DNA of 32,842 nucleotides, from assembly GCA_949282255.1 (NCBI GenBank), contig CASDPA010000025.1:1-32842 (forward strand), given 5' to 3'. Positions 23,711 through 32,257 of this stretch are shown here, piece by piece. Every line of letters begins with the position of its first letter. The stretch's first letter is position 1. This DNA is from an uncultured Spirochaetales bacterium. Lineage in GTDB: Bacteria; Spirochaetota; Spirochaetia; Sphaerochaetales; Sphaerochaetaceae. A model generated the notes under the pieces. That model saw only the letters and a list, made by a program, of their open reading frames with translations. It made no database searches and was not told where the DNA came from. Both the position numbers and the translations under genes were made by a program.

Positions 23711-26700
23711 ATGTTTGATCCAGTGAACAACAAAGTTGATTTCCCGAAGATGGAGGAGGGTGTTCTGAAATTTTGGCAGGACAACGACATCTTCAAGAAA
23801 TCAATAGACCAGAGAGATCCTGAAAACGAATACGTGTTTTATGATGGACCTCCTTTTGCAACAGGATTGCCGCATTTTGGACATCTCGTGCCGGGAACCA
23901 TCAAGGATGCCATCCCACGTTATCAGACGATGAAAGGTAAGAGGGTCATACGCCGTTTTGGCTGGGACTGCCATGGCGTTCCGATTGAGAACATCGTGGA
24001 GCGCAAGCTTGACGTGCATGGGCACCAGGCCATTCAGGAATACGGTGTGGACAAGTTCAACGAGACATGCCGATCCATCGTACTCACATACACCAAGGAA
24101 TGGAGGGAAGCGGTCACAAGGATGGGCCGCTGGATCGATTTCGACAACGATTACAAAACCATGGACAAGTCGTTCATGGAGAGTGTCTGGTGGGTTTTCA
24201 AGACCCTTTATGACAAGGGGCTTGTTTATGAGGGGTTCAATATCCTCCCATATTCCCCGGCTCTCGAATGCCCCGTTTCGAACATGGAGGTCAACCTCGG
24301 CGGATACCAGGACGTTGTTGATCCTGCCGTTACGATCCGCTTCAAGGTGGATGGGGAGGAGAACACATATTTTCTCGCATGGACCACGACGCCGTGGACG
24401 CTTCCGTCAAACCTCGCCCTTGCAGTCGGCCCGGATATCGACTATGTGCTGGTGGAGGATGACGAGACCCATGACCGCTATTATCTGGCAGAGAAGCTTG
24501 TAGGAAAGTATTATAAGGACAACAAGGGCTATACACTGGTTAAGAAGGTAAAGGGAAACGATCTCAAGGGCATGACATACGAGCCTTTATTCCCTTATTT
24601 TGCCGATCTTAAGAAGCAGGGTGCGTTCATAGTGGTGACAGGCGATTATGTCACGACCGAGGATGGCTGCGGCATCGTACATACCGCTCCTGGTTTCGGA
24701 GAGGAGGACTATAATGTCCTCAAGGGTACAGGAATTCCTGTTGTATGCCCGATAGACAGCGCCTGCCGCTTCACCTCCGAGGTCCCTGATTGGGAAGGGG
24801 TTTTCGTCAAGGATGCCGACAAGAGCATAATCGCATGGCTCAAGGAGCACGGCAAGCTCGTCAAGAGGGAGAATTACCTCCACTCGTATCCATTCTGTTG
24901 GAGGACGAAAAAACCTTTGATCTACAGGGCTATGAGCTGCTGGTTTGTCGATGTGCAGAAGATAAAGCAGACCATGATAGACTGCAACGAGCAGATCACC
25001 TGGGTGCCGGAGCATATCAAGCATGGACGCTTTGGAAAGTGGCTTGAAGGTGCAAGGGACTGGGCGATCAGCCGCAACAGATTCTGGGGAAACCCGATTC
25101 CGGTATGGAAATGCGACGGTTCGGATTACATAGAGGTCATCGGCTCCATTGAGGAGCTTGAAAAGAAATGTGGCAAGAAGGTGGATGACATCCACAAGCA
25201 TTTTGTGGACAACCTGACATGGCCCAGCCCGGACGGGAAGGGGACGATGCGCCGTATTCCGGATGTTCTCGACTGCTGGTTCGAATCGGGAAGCATGCCT
25301 TATGCACAGCAGCACTATCCGTTTGAGAACAAGGAGAGGTTTGAAAGGATCTTCCCTGCGGATTTCATAAACGAGGGGCTGGACCAGACCAGAGGATGGT
25401 TCTATTCGCTCACTGTTCTTGCTGCGGCCCTTTTCGGGAAGCCCGCTTTCCACAACTGCATCACTTCCGGTATCGTCCTTGCCGCAGACGGTAAGAAAAT
25501 GAGCAAGAGCGAGAGGAACTATACAGATCCGATGGAGCTCGTGAGGACATATGGTGCGGATGCTCTCCGCTTTGCGCTCATAGATTCCTGCCTTGTTAAG
25601 GCTGATGACCTCAAGTTCAGCGATGACCTTGTCAAGGATGTGCTTAAGAATCTGCTCATCCCGCTTTGGAATGCCTATTCCTTCTTTGTCACATATGCCA
25701 ATATCGACGGCTATATTCCTTCCGAAACGGCTTACAAGGATCTTGAGAACCCGCTTGACCGCTGGATCATCAGCGCCACCAACAGGCTCAGCGCCGAAGT
25801 TTCGCATGCGTTCGACACCTATGATATCCAGGCGGTATGCCAGGCGGTGGAGTCATTCATCGACGATCTTAACAACTGGTACATCCGCCGCAGCAGAAGA
25901 AGATTCTGGAGAAGCGAGAACGACGGGGATAAGAAGATGGCTTACGACACCCTTTACAAGGTGCTCATGACATTCTGCAAGATCGCTTGTCCTGTCATTC
26001 CTTTCATAACGGAAGAGATATATCAGAATCTCAGGACTGAAGATATGCCCGAATCCGTGCACCTCTGCCTCTGGCCGGAGGCCGATGAAGGCGAACGTGA
26101 TACCGGGCTTGAGAAGGAGATGAGCCTTGCAATGAAGGCCATTGCAATGGGACGCGCTTTAAGAAGCAGCTCCAATCTCAAGATCCGCCAGCCGCTTTCC
26201 TCTTTCTTCATTGTGGACCGTGATGGTGGAGAAAGGGCCATTCTTGAAAAGAACATGGATATCATTGCAGAGGAGCTGAATGTCAAGAAGGTGTTCATAG
26301 AAGAGGATGAGTCCAATCTTGTATCGTATTCGGCAAAGGCAAATTTCAAGGTTCTCGGCTCTAAGCTTGGAAAGAACATGAAAGAGGTTGCCGCGATAAT
26401 TGCAGGATTCTCGAGCGATGAGATAGCTTCCATTCTTGATGGAGGTTGCAAAACCGTGGAATACTCTGCAGGGAGCATAGAGCTTTCTGCGGATGATCTT
26501 GCAGTCCAGAGAAGCGAGAAGGAGCATGTGAAGGTTCTCAATGAGGGTACCATCACCGTCGGATTTGACACGAATGTCACCGAGGAACTCCTTTTGGAGG
26601 GGATTTCGAGGGATATCGTGCGCTTTATCCAGAGCGAAAGGAAGGAAAGCGGATTTGAGGTTTCCGACCATATTTCGGTGCTGATAAAGGGTAGCGGGAT

Positions 26701-26839
26701 TGTTGACAAGGCTGTTGAGGCCTTCAGGTCCTATATCGCCGCAGAAACTCTGGCAGACAGTCTTGAGATTGCAGAAAATGATGGAAAAGCCTCGGAGATT
26801 GCAGATTCCCAGGTTATGGTCAAGATAGCCAAGATATGA
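23711..26839 (+). CDS. ileS: Isoleucyl-tRNA synthetase, eukaryal-type
   Basis: A 1042-residue class Ia synthetase charging tRNA-Ile. The HIGH motif is HFGH (55-58) in YDGPPFATGLPHFGHL, the KMSKS motif is in DGKKMSKSERNY near residue 596, and the editing domain includes LAWTTTPWTLPSN. The segments FGWDCHGVPIENIVERKL and HLVPGTIKD, and the length, fit the eukaryal/archaeal-like (type 2) IleRS found in spirochaetes and some other bacteria and linked to reduced mupirocin sensitivity. The HIGH histidine-phenylalanine-glycine-histidine variant is visible. AGGAG at 23694 supports the ATG. It overlaps the lipoprotein gene by 4 nt. Confidence 0.95.
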   Translation: MFDPVNNKVDFPKMEEGVLKFWQDNDIFKKSIDQRDPENEYVFYDGPPFATGLPHFGHLVPGTIKDAIPRYQTMKGKRVIRRFGWDCHGVPIENIVERKLDVHGHQAIQEYGVDKFNETCRSIVLTYTKEWREAVTRMGRWIDFDNDYKTMDKSFMESVWWVFKTLYDKGLVYEGFNILPYSPALECPVSNMEVNLGGYQDVVDPAVTIRFKVDGEENTYFLAWTTTPWTLPSNLALAVGPDIDYVLVEDDETHDRYYLAEKLVGKYYKDNKGYTLVKKVKGNDLKGMTYEPLFPYFADLKKQGAFIVVTGDYVTTEDGCGIVHTAPGFGEEDYNVLKGTGIPVVCPIDSACRFTSEVPDWEGVFVKDADKSIIAWLKEHGKLVKRENYLHSYPFCWRTKKPLIYRAMSCWFVDVQKIKQTMIDCNEQITWVPEHIKHGRFGKWLEGARDWAISRNRFWGNPIPVWKCDGSDYIEVIGSIEELEKKCGKKVDDIHKHFVDNLTWPSPDGKGTMRRIPDVLDCWFESGSMPYAQQHYPFENKERFERIFPADFINEGLDQTRGWFYSLTVLAAALFGKPAFHNCITSGIVLAADGKKMSKSERNYTDPMELVRTYGADALRFALIDSCLVKADDLKFSDDLVKDVLKNLLIPLWNAYSFFVTYANIDGYIPSETAYKDLENPLDRWIISATNRLSAEVSHAFDTYDIQAVCQAVESFIDDLNNWYIRRSRRRFWRSENDGDKKMAYDTLYKVLMTFCKIACPVIPFITEEIYQNLRTEDMPESVHLCLWPEADEGERDTGLEKEMSLAMKAIAMGRALRSSSNLKIRQPLSSFFIVDRDGGERAILEKNMDIIAEELNVKKVFIEEDESNLVSYSAKANFKVLGSKLGKNMKEVAAIIAGFSSDEIASILDGGCKTVEYSAGSIELSADDLAVQRSEKEHVKVLNEGTITVGFDTNVTEELLLEGISRDIVRFIQSERKESGFEVSDHISVLIKGSGIVDKAVEAFRSYIAAETLADSLEIAENDGKASEIADSQVMVKIAKI

Positions 26840-27708
26840 AGAAGCTTCTCCTTTTGCCGCTTTTGATCATCGCATTTTCTTCCTGTGTGCATAAAAGCCC
26901 GTTCGAGACCTCGTATTATTACGAGGCGCTCGGGCGTCCGGGGGAGCTTGTTGTTACGGTCGATGCCGTAAAAGCAAAGGATTCCGGCGTTCTTGATTCA
27001 TCCAACGAGCTTATAAAACGGGCGGATAGGATCAGCATGGCTCTTGAGGCTGAGGATGATGAGCTTTATCCGTCTCCTTCTGACAATTACACGGTGTACG
27101 GAGCGGCAGAGGGCAATTACGGTTATTTCATCGTCAATACCGCATTGGATCACATGGACGGTTTTGAGAAGGTGAAGACCGAAGAAGGAAAGTATTATAC
27201 CGATGGCTCGATAAGTGCCGGAGTGCCCGAATCGGGGCTGCTGCTGTTTTCGACAGGCAGCTACGAGGAGGCATATAGAAGGACGGTCTCAGAGCGCAAT
27301 GTGCTTATCCCGAAGGATATCGCATCGATAATGGCGGAAGCAATGTTCTCCGTTTATGCAAAGGATCCGAAAACGGTGATGGATCTCGGTTTCGATCTTC
27401 CAGTCACCGTCCTTCTTGAAATTGAGAGTGCGCTGCTGTCCGTAGATCTGTCCGATGATGGAAGATACCTGCTTTCAGCAGTGATTACCATGAGGGATGA
27501 AAAAAGCGCGAAGACCTTCAATACCCTGATGAGGAACAATATAGTGTCCGATCTCAGAAGAAAAGGGGAGATTCTTGATTTCAAGACGCTTTCGGTCATG
27601 ATCCGTCAGGAAGGCAAGTCTGTGGTCATCGAGGATATGGAGATAGCAAAAGGGGCCGTCGCGGCCCTCAGTGAAAAAGCCACCGGTATGGTGGGAGGAT
27701 TTGTCTGA
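26836..27708 (+). CDS. Predicted lipoprotein of unknown function
   Basis: A 290-residue protein with a signal peptide, MKKLLLLPLLIIAF, and a lipobox SSC with Cys17 as the lipid-modified residue. The mature part is hydrophilic, with acidic stretches and no motif I recognise; several paired beta-strand/helix units suggest a compact periplasmic or surface domain. It overlaps ileS by 4 nt (ATGA) and is joined to fmdB by TGATG, so it is translated together with two synthetases. It is probably spirochaete-specific. I cannot name a function. Confidence 0.75.
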   Translation: MKKLLLLPLLIIAFSSCVHKSPFETSYYYEALGRPGELVVTVDAVKAKDSGVLDSSNELIKRADRISMALEAEDDELYPSPSDNYTVYGAAEGNYGYFIVNTALDHMDGFEKVKTEEGKYYTDGSISAGVPESGLLLFSTGSYEEAYRRTVSERNVLIPKDIASIMAEAMFSVYAKDPKTVMDLGFDLPVTVLLEIESALLSVDLSDDGRYLLSAVITMRDEKSAKTFNTLMRNNIVSDLRRKGEILDFKTLSVMIRQEGKSVVIEDMEIAKGAVAALSEKATGMVGGFV

Positions 27709-27920
27709 TGCCTTATTATGAATACAGGTGTTCGTCCTGCAGCAATGAGTTTGAAACCTACAGGACTTTTGACAAGGCTGATGAGGATGCGGTCTGCCCG
27801 GTATGCGGTGCCTCCGCACACCGGGTGTTCACCCCTGCCGGGGTGGTCTATCATGGAAACGGATACTATTGTACCGACCATAGGTGTGAAGACTGTTGTC
27901 ATAAAGGAGAAGGAAAATGA
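27708..27920 (+). CDS. FmdB-family zinc-ribbon protein
   Basis: A 70-residue protein of the FmdB/CxxC zinc-ribbon family. PYYEYRCSSCSNEFE and VCPVCGASA provide the four zinc cysteines, and an unusual second cluster, YYCTDHRCEDCC, follows near the C-terminus. Named after an amide-urea transporter regulator, but the general role of the family is unclear. It starts with TGATG and overlaps trpS by 4 nt. Confidence 0.88.
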   Translation: MPYYEYRCSSCSNEFETYRTFDKADEDAVCPVCGASAHRVFTPAGVVYHGNGYYCTDHRCEDCCHKGEGK

Positions 27921-28900
27921 AGAAGAGGATACTTACTGGCGACAGGCCCACCGGACGTCTTCATCTGGGGCATTATGTGGGATCGCTGAAAAGCCGTGTT
28001 TCACTTCAGGACGAGTATGAGGAATTCATACTGGTGGCGGACGTGCAGGCGCTCACCACCCACTTTGAGAAGCCGGAGCTCATCCATGATTCGATCTACC
28101 AGGTTGCAATCGACAATCTCTCTTGCGGGCTGGATCCGGAGAAGGTGACGTTCGTGCAGCAGTCGATGGTTGGTGCCATAGCGGAACTCACGATCTTCTA
28201 TTCCATGCTTGTTACTGTTAACCAGCTTTCTCACAACCCGACGATAAAGACGGAAGCCAAGAACTACGGATACAAGGAGATGACCTACGGATTTTTAGGT
28301 TATCCTGTAAGCCAGACTGCGGATATAACGTTCTGCAACGCCGATCTTGTTCCCGTGGGGGATGACCAGGTGCCGCACATAGAGATGTCCAGAAAGATTG
28401 TACGCAAGTTCAACGAGCTGTACGGCACTTCAATCACGGAGCCGAATTACAAGCTCAGCAGTGTAGGCCGCCTCTGCGGACTTGATGGAAATGCGAAGAT
28501 GGGCAAGAGCCTTGGCAACGCCGTCTATCTTTCCGATGCAGAGGATGTGATAAACCAGAAGGTGAGGGCGGCTGTCACGGACACAAACCGCATCAGCGTA
28601 AAGATTCCCGGAAATCCCGACATATGCACCGTGTTCAAGTATCACAAGGCCTTCAATGAAGGTGAGAGTGCAAACATCTGTTCGATGTGCAAGAATGCCG
28701 CAATCGGATGCGTTGCCTGTAAGAAGCTTCTTGCAAAGGCTCTGAATGACATGCTCGCCCCCATAAGAGAGAAAAGGGCGTATTACGAAGCGCATATGGA
28801 CGAGGTCAAGGATATTTTGGCTTCAGGTACCAAAAAGGCCAATGAGATAGGAAGTAGGAATATCGCAGAGATAAAAGAGAAGATGCATGTCTCCCTCTGA
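27917..28900 (+). CDS. trpS: Tryptophanyl-tRNA synthetase
   Basis: A 327-residue class Ic synthetase charging tRNA-Trp. The N-terminal GDRPTGRLHLGHYVGSL contains the HLGH signature (16-19), and KMGKS lies at 194-198 in DGNAKMGKSLGN. The PVGDDQVPHIE and QTADITF segments match the family. The cysteine-rich piece ICSMCKNAAIGCVACKK lies near residue 260 and could bind metal. It ends the ileS operon at a terminator. Confidence 0.95.
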   Translation: MKKRILTGDRPTGRLHLGHYVGSLKSRVSLQDEYEEFILVADVQALTTHFEKPELIHDSIYQVAIDNLSCGLDPEKVTFVQQSMVGAIAELTIFYSMLVTVNQLSHNPTIKTEAKNYGYKEMTYGFLGYPVSQTADITFCNADLVPVGDDQVPHIEMSRKIVRKFNELYGTSITEPNYKLSSVGRLCGLDGNAKMGKSLGNAVYLSDAEDVINQKVRAAVTDTNRISVKIPGNPDICTVFKYHKAFNEGESANICSMCKNAAIGCVACKKLLAKALNDMLAPIREKRAYYEAHMDEVKDILASGTKKANEIGSRNIAEIKEKMHVSL

Positions 28901-28923
28901 TTGGGGGTGGATCTGTTTCATGG

Positions 28924-28947
28924 TGGTCCCTTTTGGGACCATTTTTT
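28924..28947 (+). terminator. Rho-independent terminator after trpS
   Basis: TGGTCCC (28924-28930), a TTTT loop and GGGACCA (28935-28941) form a perfect 7-bp stem followed by six T. Confidence 0.9.
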
Positions 28948-28973
28948 CATCTAATGGAATAGTGTAAAAATTT

Positions 28974-29004
28974 AAAGTCCTCTCTATGATAGCCAAAGGA
29001 CTTT
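28974..29004 (-). terminator. Possible weak terminator of the polymerase-yolD unit
   Basis: AAAGTCCT (28974-28981) and AGGACTTT (28997-29004) form an 8-bp inverted repeat. On the minus strand it is followed by AAATTTTT, giving a weak terminator for the genes upstream on that strand. The same interval also holds GGGAGGATAAAGTGATG on the plus strand, a ribosome site and ATG that open only a 5-codon frame, possibly a decayed gene start. Confidence 0.4.
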
Positions 29005-29057
29005 TGGGAGGATAAAGTGATGGTTGCAAGTTGATCCGTCACTATTTGCAGGCAATC

Positions 29058-29456
29058 TCAATTCATTTCAAGAATGTTTTCAAGATTTATCTTCGTCCCA
29101 TCTGAAAGGATTATCGCATTCTCATATCCATCCAGTTTTTTTATGGTGCCCTGTACTGTTATGTACTTTCCCCCTTCCTTCTTGCCATCCTCTTTGAAGT
29201 AGGTGAGGCAGACATCTTTTTCAGGCCTTTCATACATGAGTTTCCTGAGCTTTCTGTCAAGCTCGTTCTTATCATCTTCTGAAAGCATTATCTTTTCTTC
29301 TGTGAGCATTCCTGCCTCGTCTATCTCCTCTGCATACCCAATGAGGGCGGAAAAGGGTGAAAACTGTGCCGCTCTCATCAAAGCCGGCATCCTAGGATGC
29401 TTTTGGGATGTTGGGTGCTCCAGGTCGATCATGTCCAAATAAGGGTTTTCCTTCAT
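29058..29456 (-). CDS. YolD-like protein
   Basis: A 132-residue YolD-family protein. The N-terminal MIDLEHPTSQKHPRMPALMRAAQFSPFSALIGY is diagnostic, followed by an acidic helix (ERKIMLSEDDKNELDRK-type) and a C-terminal beta region. YolD proteins are small partners found beside UvrX-type Y-family polymerases in Bacillus and phage. It lies 67 nt downstream of the Y-family polymerase gene and has a GGAGG about 10 nt before the ATG. The function of YolD is not settled; a role in regulating or assisting the polymerase is only inferred. Confidence 0.85.
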   Translation of the reverse strand: MKENPYLDMIDLEHPTSQKHPRMPALMRAAQFSPFSALIGYAEEIDEAGMLTEEKIMLSEDDKNELDRKLRKLMYERPEKDVCLTYFKEDGKKEGGKYITVQGTIKKLDGYENAIILSDGTKINLENILEMN

Positions 29457-29523
29457 GCCTTGTGACCTCCGATCTGACTGTTCCTGAGTCTTTCCGTGGA
29501 CCCCTCCGTGAGGCTTGTGGCCT

Positions 29524-30924
29524 TTAGAAGCGCATTTTTGCCAAAGCGTTTTTTATCTGAAGGGTTGCATCCTGAAGCTTCTGTTCCCTGATGTCCTCCA
29601 TTGCTTCTTTTTGATCGTCAAAAAGGTCCGGCTGCAGGTTTTTTTCTGCCTCTTTTTCATCCTCCACATGGTTTGCTGTCAAGTAAAGTCTTCTAATCAG
29701 GAGTTTTTTATCTGCAATGCGGGAAAAAAGCGACAATGAAGCATCTCTTATCCTTTTTGATGAAGATGTAAAAAATGGGAGGTTGATGCTCCCGTGGGCA
29801 TGAGCAGGAATCTTCCTGCCCCAATGGTCGGTCGTAACCGTCCCTTCGTAATTGTCCATTTTTCCGGGTATTCTGAAATTCTCTATGTCATAGCCGATTC
29901 CAAGGACTATCTGGTCGGTTACAATGTGCTTTTCAAAAAGCGACAGAGAGAGGGCCTCCGCCATCTCCCTTAATACCAACGATGCCTTTTCCGCGGTGTA
30001 GGGGCTCTGGAGCACCTGGGCAGAGCCTATGCTGCTTGATTCCGGCTTATAAGCCTTTATTTCCTTCATCGTGCATGGCTCCCATCCCCAGGCATGGTCT
30101 ATGAGAAGCTCCGCATTCACACCGAACAGCTTATATAGCACGTCCTCACTCTCAAGAGAACATCTTGCCACATCGCCCATGGTGAAAAGACCTTTTTGTT
30201 CAAGCTTTTTTGCATACCCCCGCCCGATCCGCCAGAAATCGGTTATCGGGCGATGATCCCAGAGCGCAGCGCGGTAGATCCTCTCATCAAGACTTGCAAT
30301 CCTCACACCGTCTTCATCCGCATCGACATGCTTTGCCATTATATCGAGCGCGATTTTACTTAGATAGAGGTTTGTGCCGATTCCTGCTGTGGCGGTTATC
30401 CCGGTGCTGTTGAAAACGTCCTTTATCATCCTTTTTGCAAGCTCTTTCGCAGTTGTCTTATAAAGGGCAAGATAATCGGTCACATCCATGAACACCTCGT
30501 CTATTGAGTAGACGTGTATATCATCGGGAGAGATGTATTTTATGTATGTGTTGTATATCCTGGTGCTGGTGTCCATGTAATGCGACATTCTTGGAGTTGC
30601 CGTAATATAATCGAACTCGAGGCCTGGATTTCTTAATAGCTCGGATATGCTCGCTGAAGAGCCGGAAAAGCTCCTTCCTCTGTTTTTTCTCTTCCTTTCG
30701 GCATTGATTTCCTTTATTTTCTGAATAACCTCGAAAAGCCTCGCCCTTGCCGGGATTCCGTATGCTTTGAGAGTAGGGCTTACTGCAAGGCATATGGTCT
30801 TTTCGCTGCGGGAGCAATCTGCAACCACAAGGTTTGTATCGAGCGGGTCGAGGCCTCGCTCACGGCATTCGACGGATGCGTAAAATGATTTGAGATCTAT
30901 TGCCATATACGTCCGGTTCTGCAT
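29524..30924 (-). CDS. Y-family DNA polymerase (UvrX/UmuC-like)
   Basis: A 466-residue translesion polymerase. The palm residues Asp10 (in MAIDLKSFYASVEC) and Asp142-Glu143 (in VYSIDEVFMDVT) are intact. TATAGIGTNLYLSKIA and FWRIGRGYAKKLEQKG give the palm-thumb and helix-hairpin-helix regions. The C-terminal QPDLFDD (431-437) is a sliding-clamp binding motif. Length and the YolD-like neighbour point to the UvrX/PolYB group rather than DinB (Pol IV). AGAGG supports the ATG at 30924; MAIDLK at residue 7 is an alternative start. The divergent 30925-31046 region shows no convincing SOS box. Confidence 0.9.
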   Translation of the reverse strand: MQNRTYMAIDLKSFYASVECRERGLDPLDTNLVVADCSRSEKTICLAVSPTLKAYGIPARARLFEVIQKIKEINAERKRKNRGRSFSGSSASISELLRNPGLEFDYITATPRMSHYMDTSTRIYNTYIKYISPDDIHVYSIDEVFMDVTDYLALYKTTAKELAKRMIKDVFNSTGITATAGIGTNLYLSKIALDIMAKHVDADEDGVRIASLDERIYRAALWDHRPITDFWRIGRGYAKKLEQKGLFTMGDVARCSLESEDVLYKLFGVNAELLIDHAWGWEPCTMKEIKAYKPESSSIGSAQVLQSPYTAEKASLVLREMAEALSLSLFEKHIVTDQIVLGIGYDIENFRIPGKMDNYEGTVTTDHWGRKIPAHAHGSINLPFFTSSSKRIRDASLSLFSRIADKKLLIRRLYLTANHVEDEKEAEKNLQPDLFDDQKEAMEDIREQKLQDATLQIKNALAKMRF

Positions 30925-31046
30925 GAAAAGCCTCTATTTAAAGATGATAGCATATGAAGCAGGCTTTCTTCATGAAGATTACCAGGACTTGCCAAAAAAG
31001 CTTGGACCCGTTTTTCTTAAAGTGGGTCGATAAAAGCATGTTTGAA

Positions 31047-31075
31047 TTGATTATTCTTTTTTGTCATCCTATCAT
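31047..31075 (+). promoter_or_regulatory. Predicted promoter of the FMN reductase-thpR pair
   Basis: TTGATT (31047-31052), a 17-nt spacer and TATCAT (31070-31075) end exactly 6 nt before the ATG at 31082, the same layout as the cysK promoter. Confidence 0.6.
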
Positions 31076-31081
31076 CAAGGC

Positions 31082-31630
31082 ATGAAGAAAATTCTTTTCA
31101 TCTCGGGAAGTCTGCGTTCCGGCAGTTATAACACGCAGCTTCTCCGCCATGCCTTTGATAAACTATCAGAATCCTTTGACTGCTCGTTTCTTGATTATGG
31201 CGATCTTCCTCTTTTGAACCAGGATGAGGAGTTTCCAGCCCCCGTTGCAGTTGAAAGGGTAAGGAAAGCGGTCGGGGAGGCCGATGCGCTTTGGATAGGA
31301 AGTCCAGAGTACAACCACAGTTACAGCGCGGCTATTAAAAATCTGATCGATTGGCTTTCCCGTCCCGTGATCGCAGGGGATTACTCGACAGCCGCGGGAA
31401 GGGGAAAGCTTGTTGCTATGAGCTCGGCTGCAGGCTCCAGTGGAGGCTCTTTCTCCCTTTCAAAGCTCAGGGAACTGCTTGAGATGCTGGATTGCGAGGT
31501 CCTTGATGAGCAGACGCAGGTCTCTCTTGGATCAAGGTTCGCCAAATCCGAGCTCGTTTTGAATGAAAATGAGATTGCCCAGCTAGAAAAGGAATGTGCA
31601 ATGCTTTCCATGGCTTTGAAGGGAAGGTGA
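31082..31630 (+). CDS. NADPH-dependent FMN reductase
   Basis: A 182-residue flavodoxin-fold protein that would reduce FMN, quinones or azo/metal substrates with NAD(P)H. FISGSLRSGSYN is the FMN phosphate loop near residues 6-17 and GSPEYNHSYSAAIKNLIDWLSRP is the family signature. The ATG at 31082 matches the family; an upstream in-frame start at 31061 would lie inside the promoter. thpR follows after 4 nt. Specific electron acceptor is unknown. Confidence 0.9.
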   Translation: MKKILFISGSLRSGSYNTQLLRHAFDKLSESFDCSFLDYGDLPLLNQDEEFPAPVAVERVRKAVGEADALWIGSPEYNHSYSAAIKNLIDWLSRPVIAGDYSTAAGRGKLVAMSSAAGSSGGSFSLSKLRELLEMLDCEVLDEQTQVSLGSRFAKSELVLNENEIAQLEKECAMLSMALKGR

Positions 31631-31634
31631 GCTT

Positions 31635-32162
31635 ATGAGGCTTTTCATTGCAGTCTCCTTCAGTCCTGCGGCCCTCGATGGGATCTGCAATATCCGTGAT
31701 GCCCTCAGCTTGAAGCTTGAGAGGGCCTCATATACCCGCCGGGACAACATGCACCTTACACTGAGCTTTTTGGGAGAGTGCGGCGGAAACGAGATGGAAA
31801 AAGCATGCACCGCGATGGATGCGCTGGATTGTAAGCCGTTTTCAATCAGTATGGACCATATCGGTTCATTCCATCGAGGCGATGGGGATATAATCTGGCT
31901 TGGAGCAAAAAGATCGGATATGCTTTTGAGCCTTCAAAAGGATCTTGCAGGAAACCTTGCTGAAAGAGGTTTTGTTCTTGAGAAAGGAAAGTTCAGGCCG
32001 CATGTGACATTAGCCCGGAGGGCATTTCCTTCATTTCATGAAAAAGCGGGCGTCAACCCGATAGTGCAGGAGGTTTCCTCAATAAGCCTCATGCTGTCAA
32101 AAAGGGTGGACGGGCATATGGAGTATACCCCGCTTCATGTCAAGAACTTTTGCAGACTGTGA
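31635..32162 (+). CDS. thpR: RNA 2',3'-cyclic phosphodiesterase (2'-5' RNA ligase family)
   Basis: A 175-residue 2H phosphoesterase that opens 2',3'-cyclic phosphates on RNA. The two HxT motifs are HLTLSFLG with His40 and HVTLAR with His123, flanking a two-lobed fold; MRLFIAVSF is the usual N-terminus. GGAAGG before the ATG supports the start. It is paired with the FMN reductase gene, an association I cannot explain. The 32163-32220 interval after it has only a weak imperfect hairpin. Confidence 0.9.
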   Translation: MRLFIAVSFSPAALDGICNIRDALSLKLERASYTRRDNMHLTLSFLGECGGNEMEKACTAMDALDCKPFSISMDHIGSFHRGDGDIIWLGAKRSDMLLSLQKDLAGNLAERGFVLEKGKFRPHVTLARRAFPSFHEKAGVNPIVQEVSSISLMLSKRVDGHMEYTPLHVKNFCRL

Positions 32163-32220
32163 CGGTCTGCCGCCACACGAAAAAAACATGGAAAAGGACT
32201 TTTTGCACGCCTTCTGATAA

Positions 32221-32249
32221 TTGAAAAACATGGCGTTTATATTTTTAAT
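32221..32249 (+). promoter_or_regulatory. Predicted promoter of the MATE transporter gene
   Basis: TTGAAA (32221-32226), a 17-nt spacer and TTTAAT (32244-32249) end 8 nt before the ATG at 32258 with no ribosome site, again predicting a leaderless mRNA. Confidence 0.5.
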
Positions 32250-32257
32250 CTATCTGT

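Noticed and set aside
24587-25807. A 406-codon minus-strand open frame inside ileS
   Set aside because: It is wholly antisense to conserved IleRS sequence; long shadow frames are expected from codon bias.
30925-31046. An SOS/LexA operator before the Y-family polymerase
   Set aside because: Only imperfect GAAG/CTTC symmetry is present and it matches no LexA box known to me.
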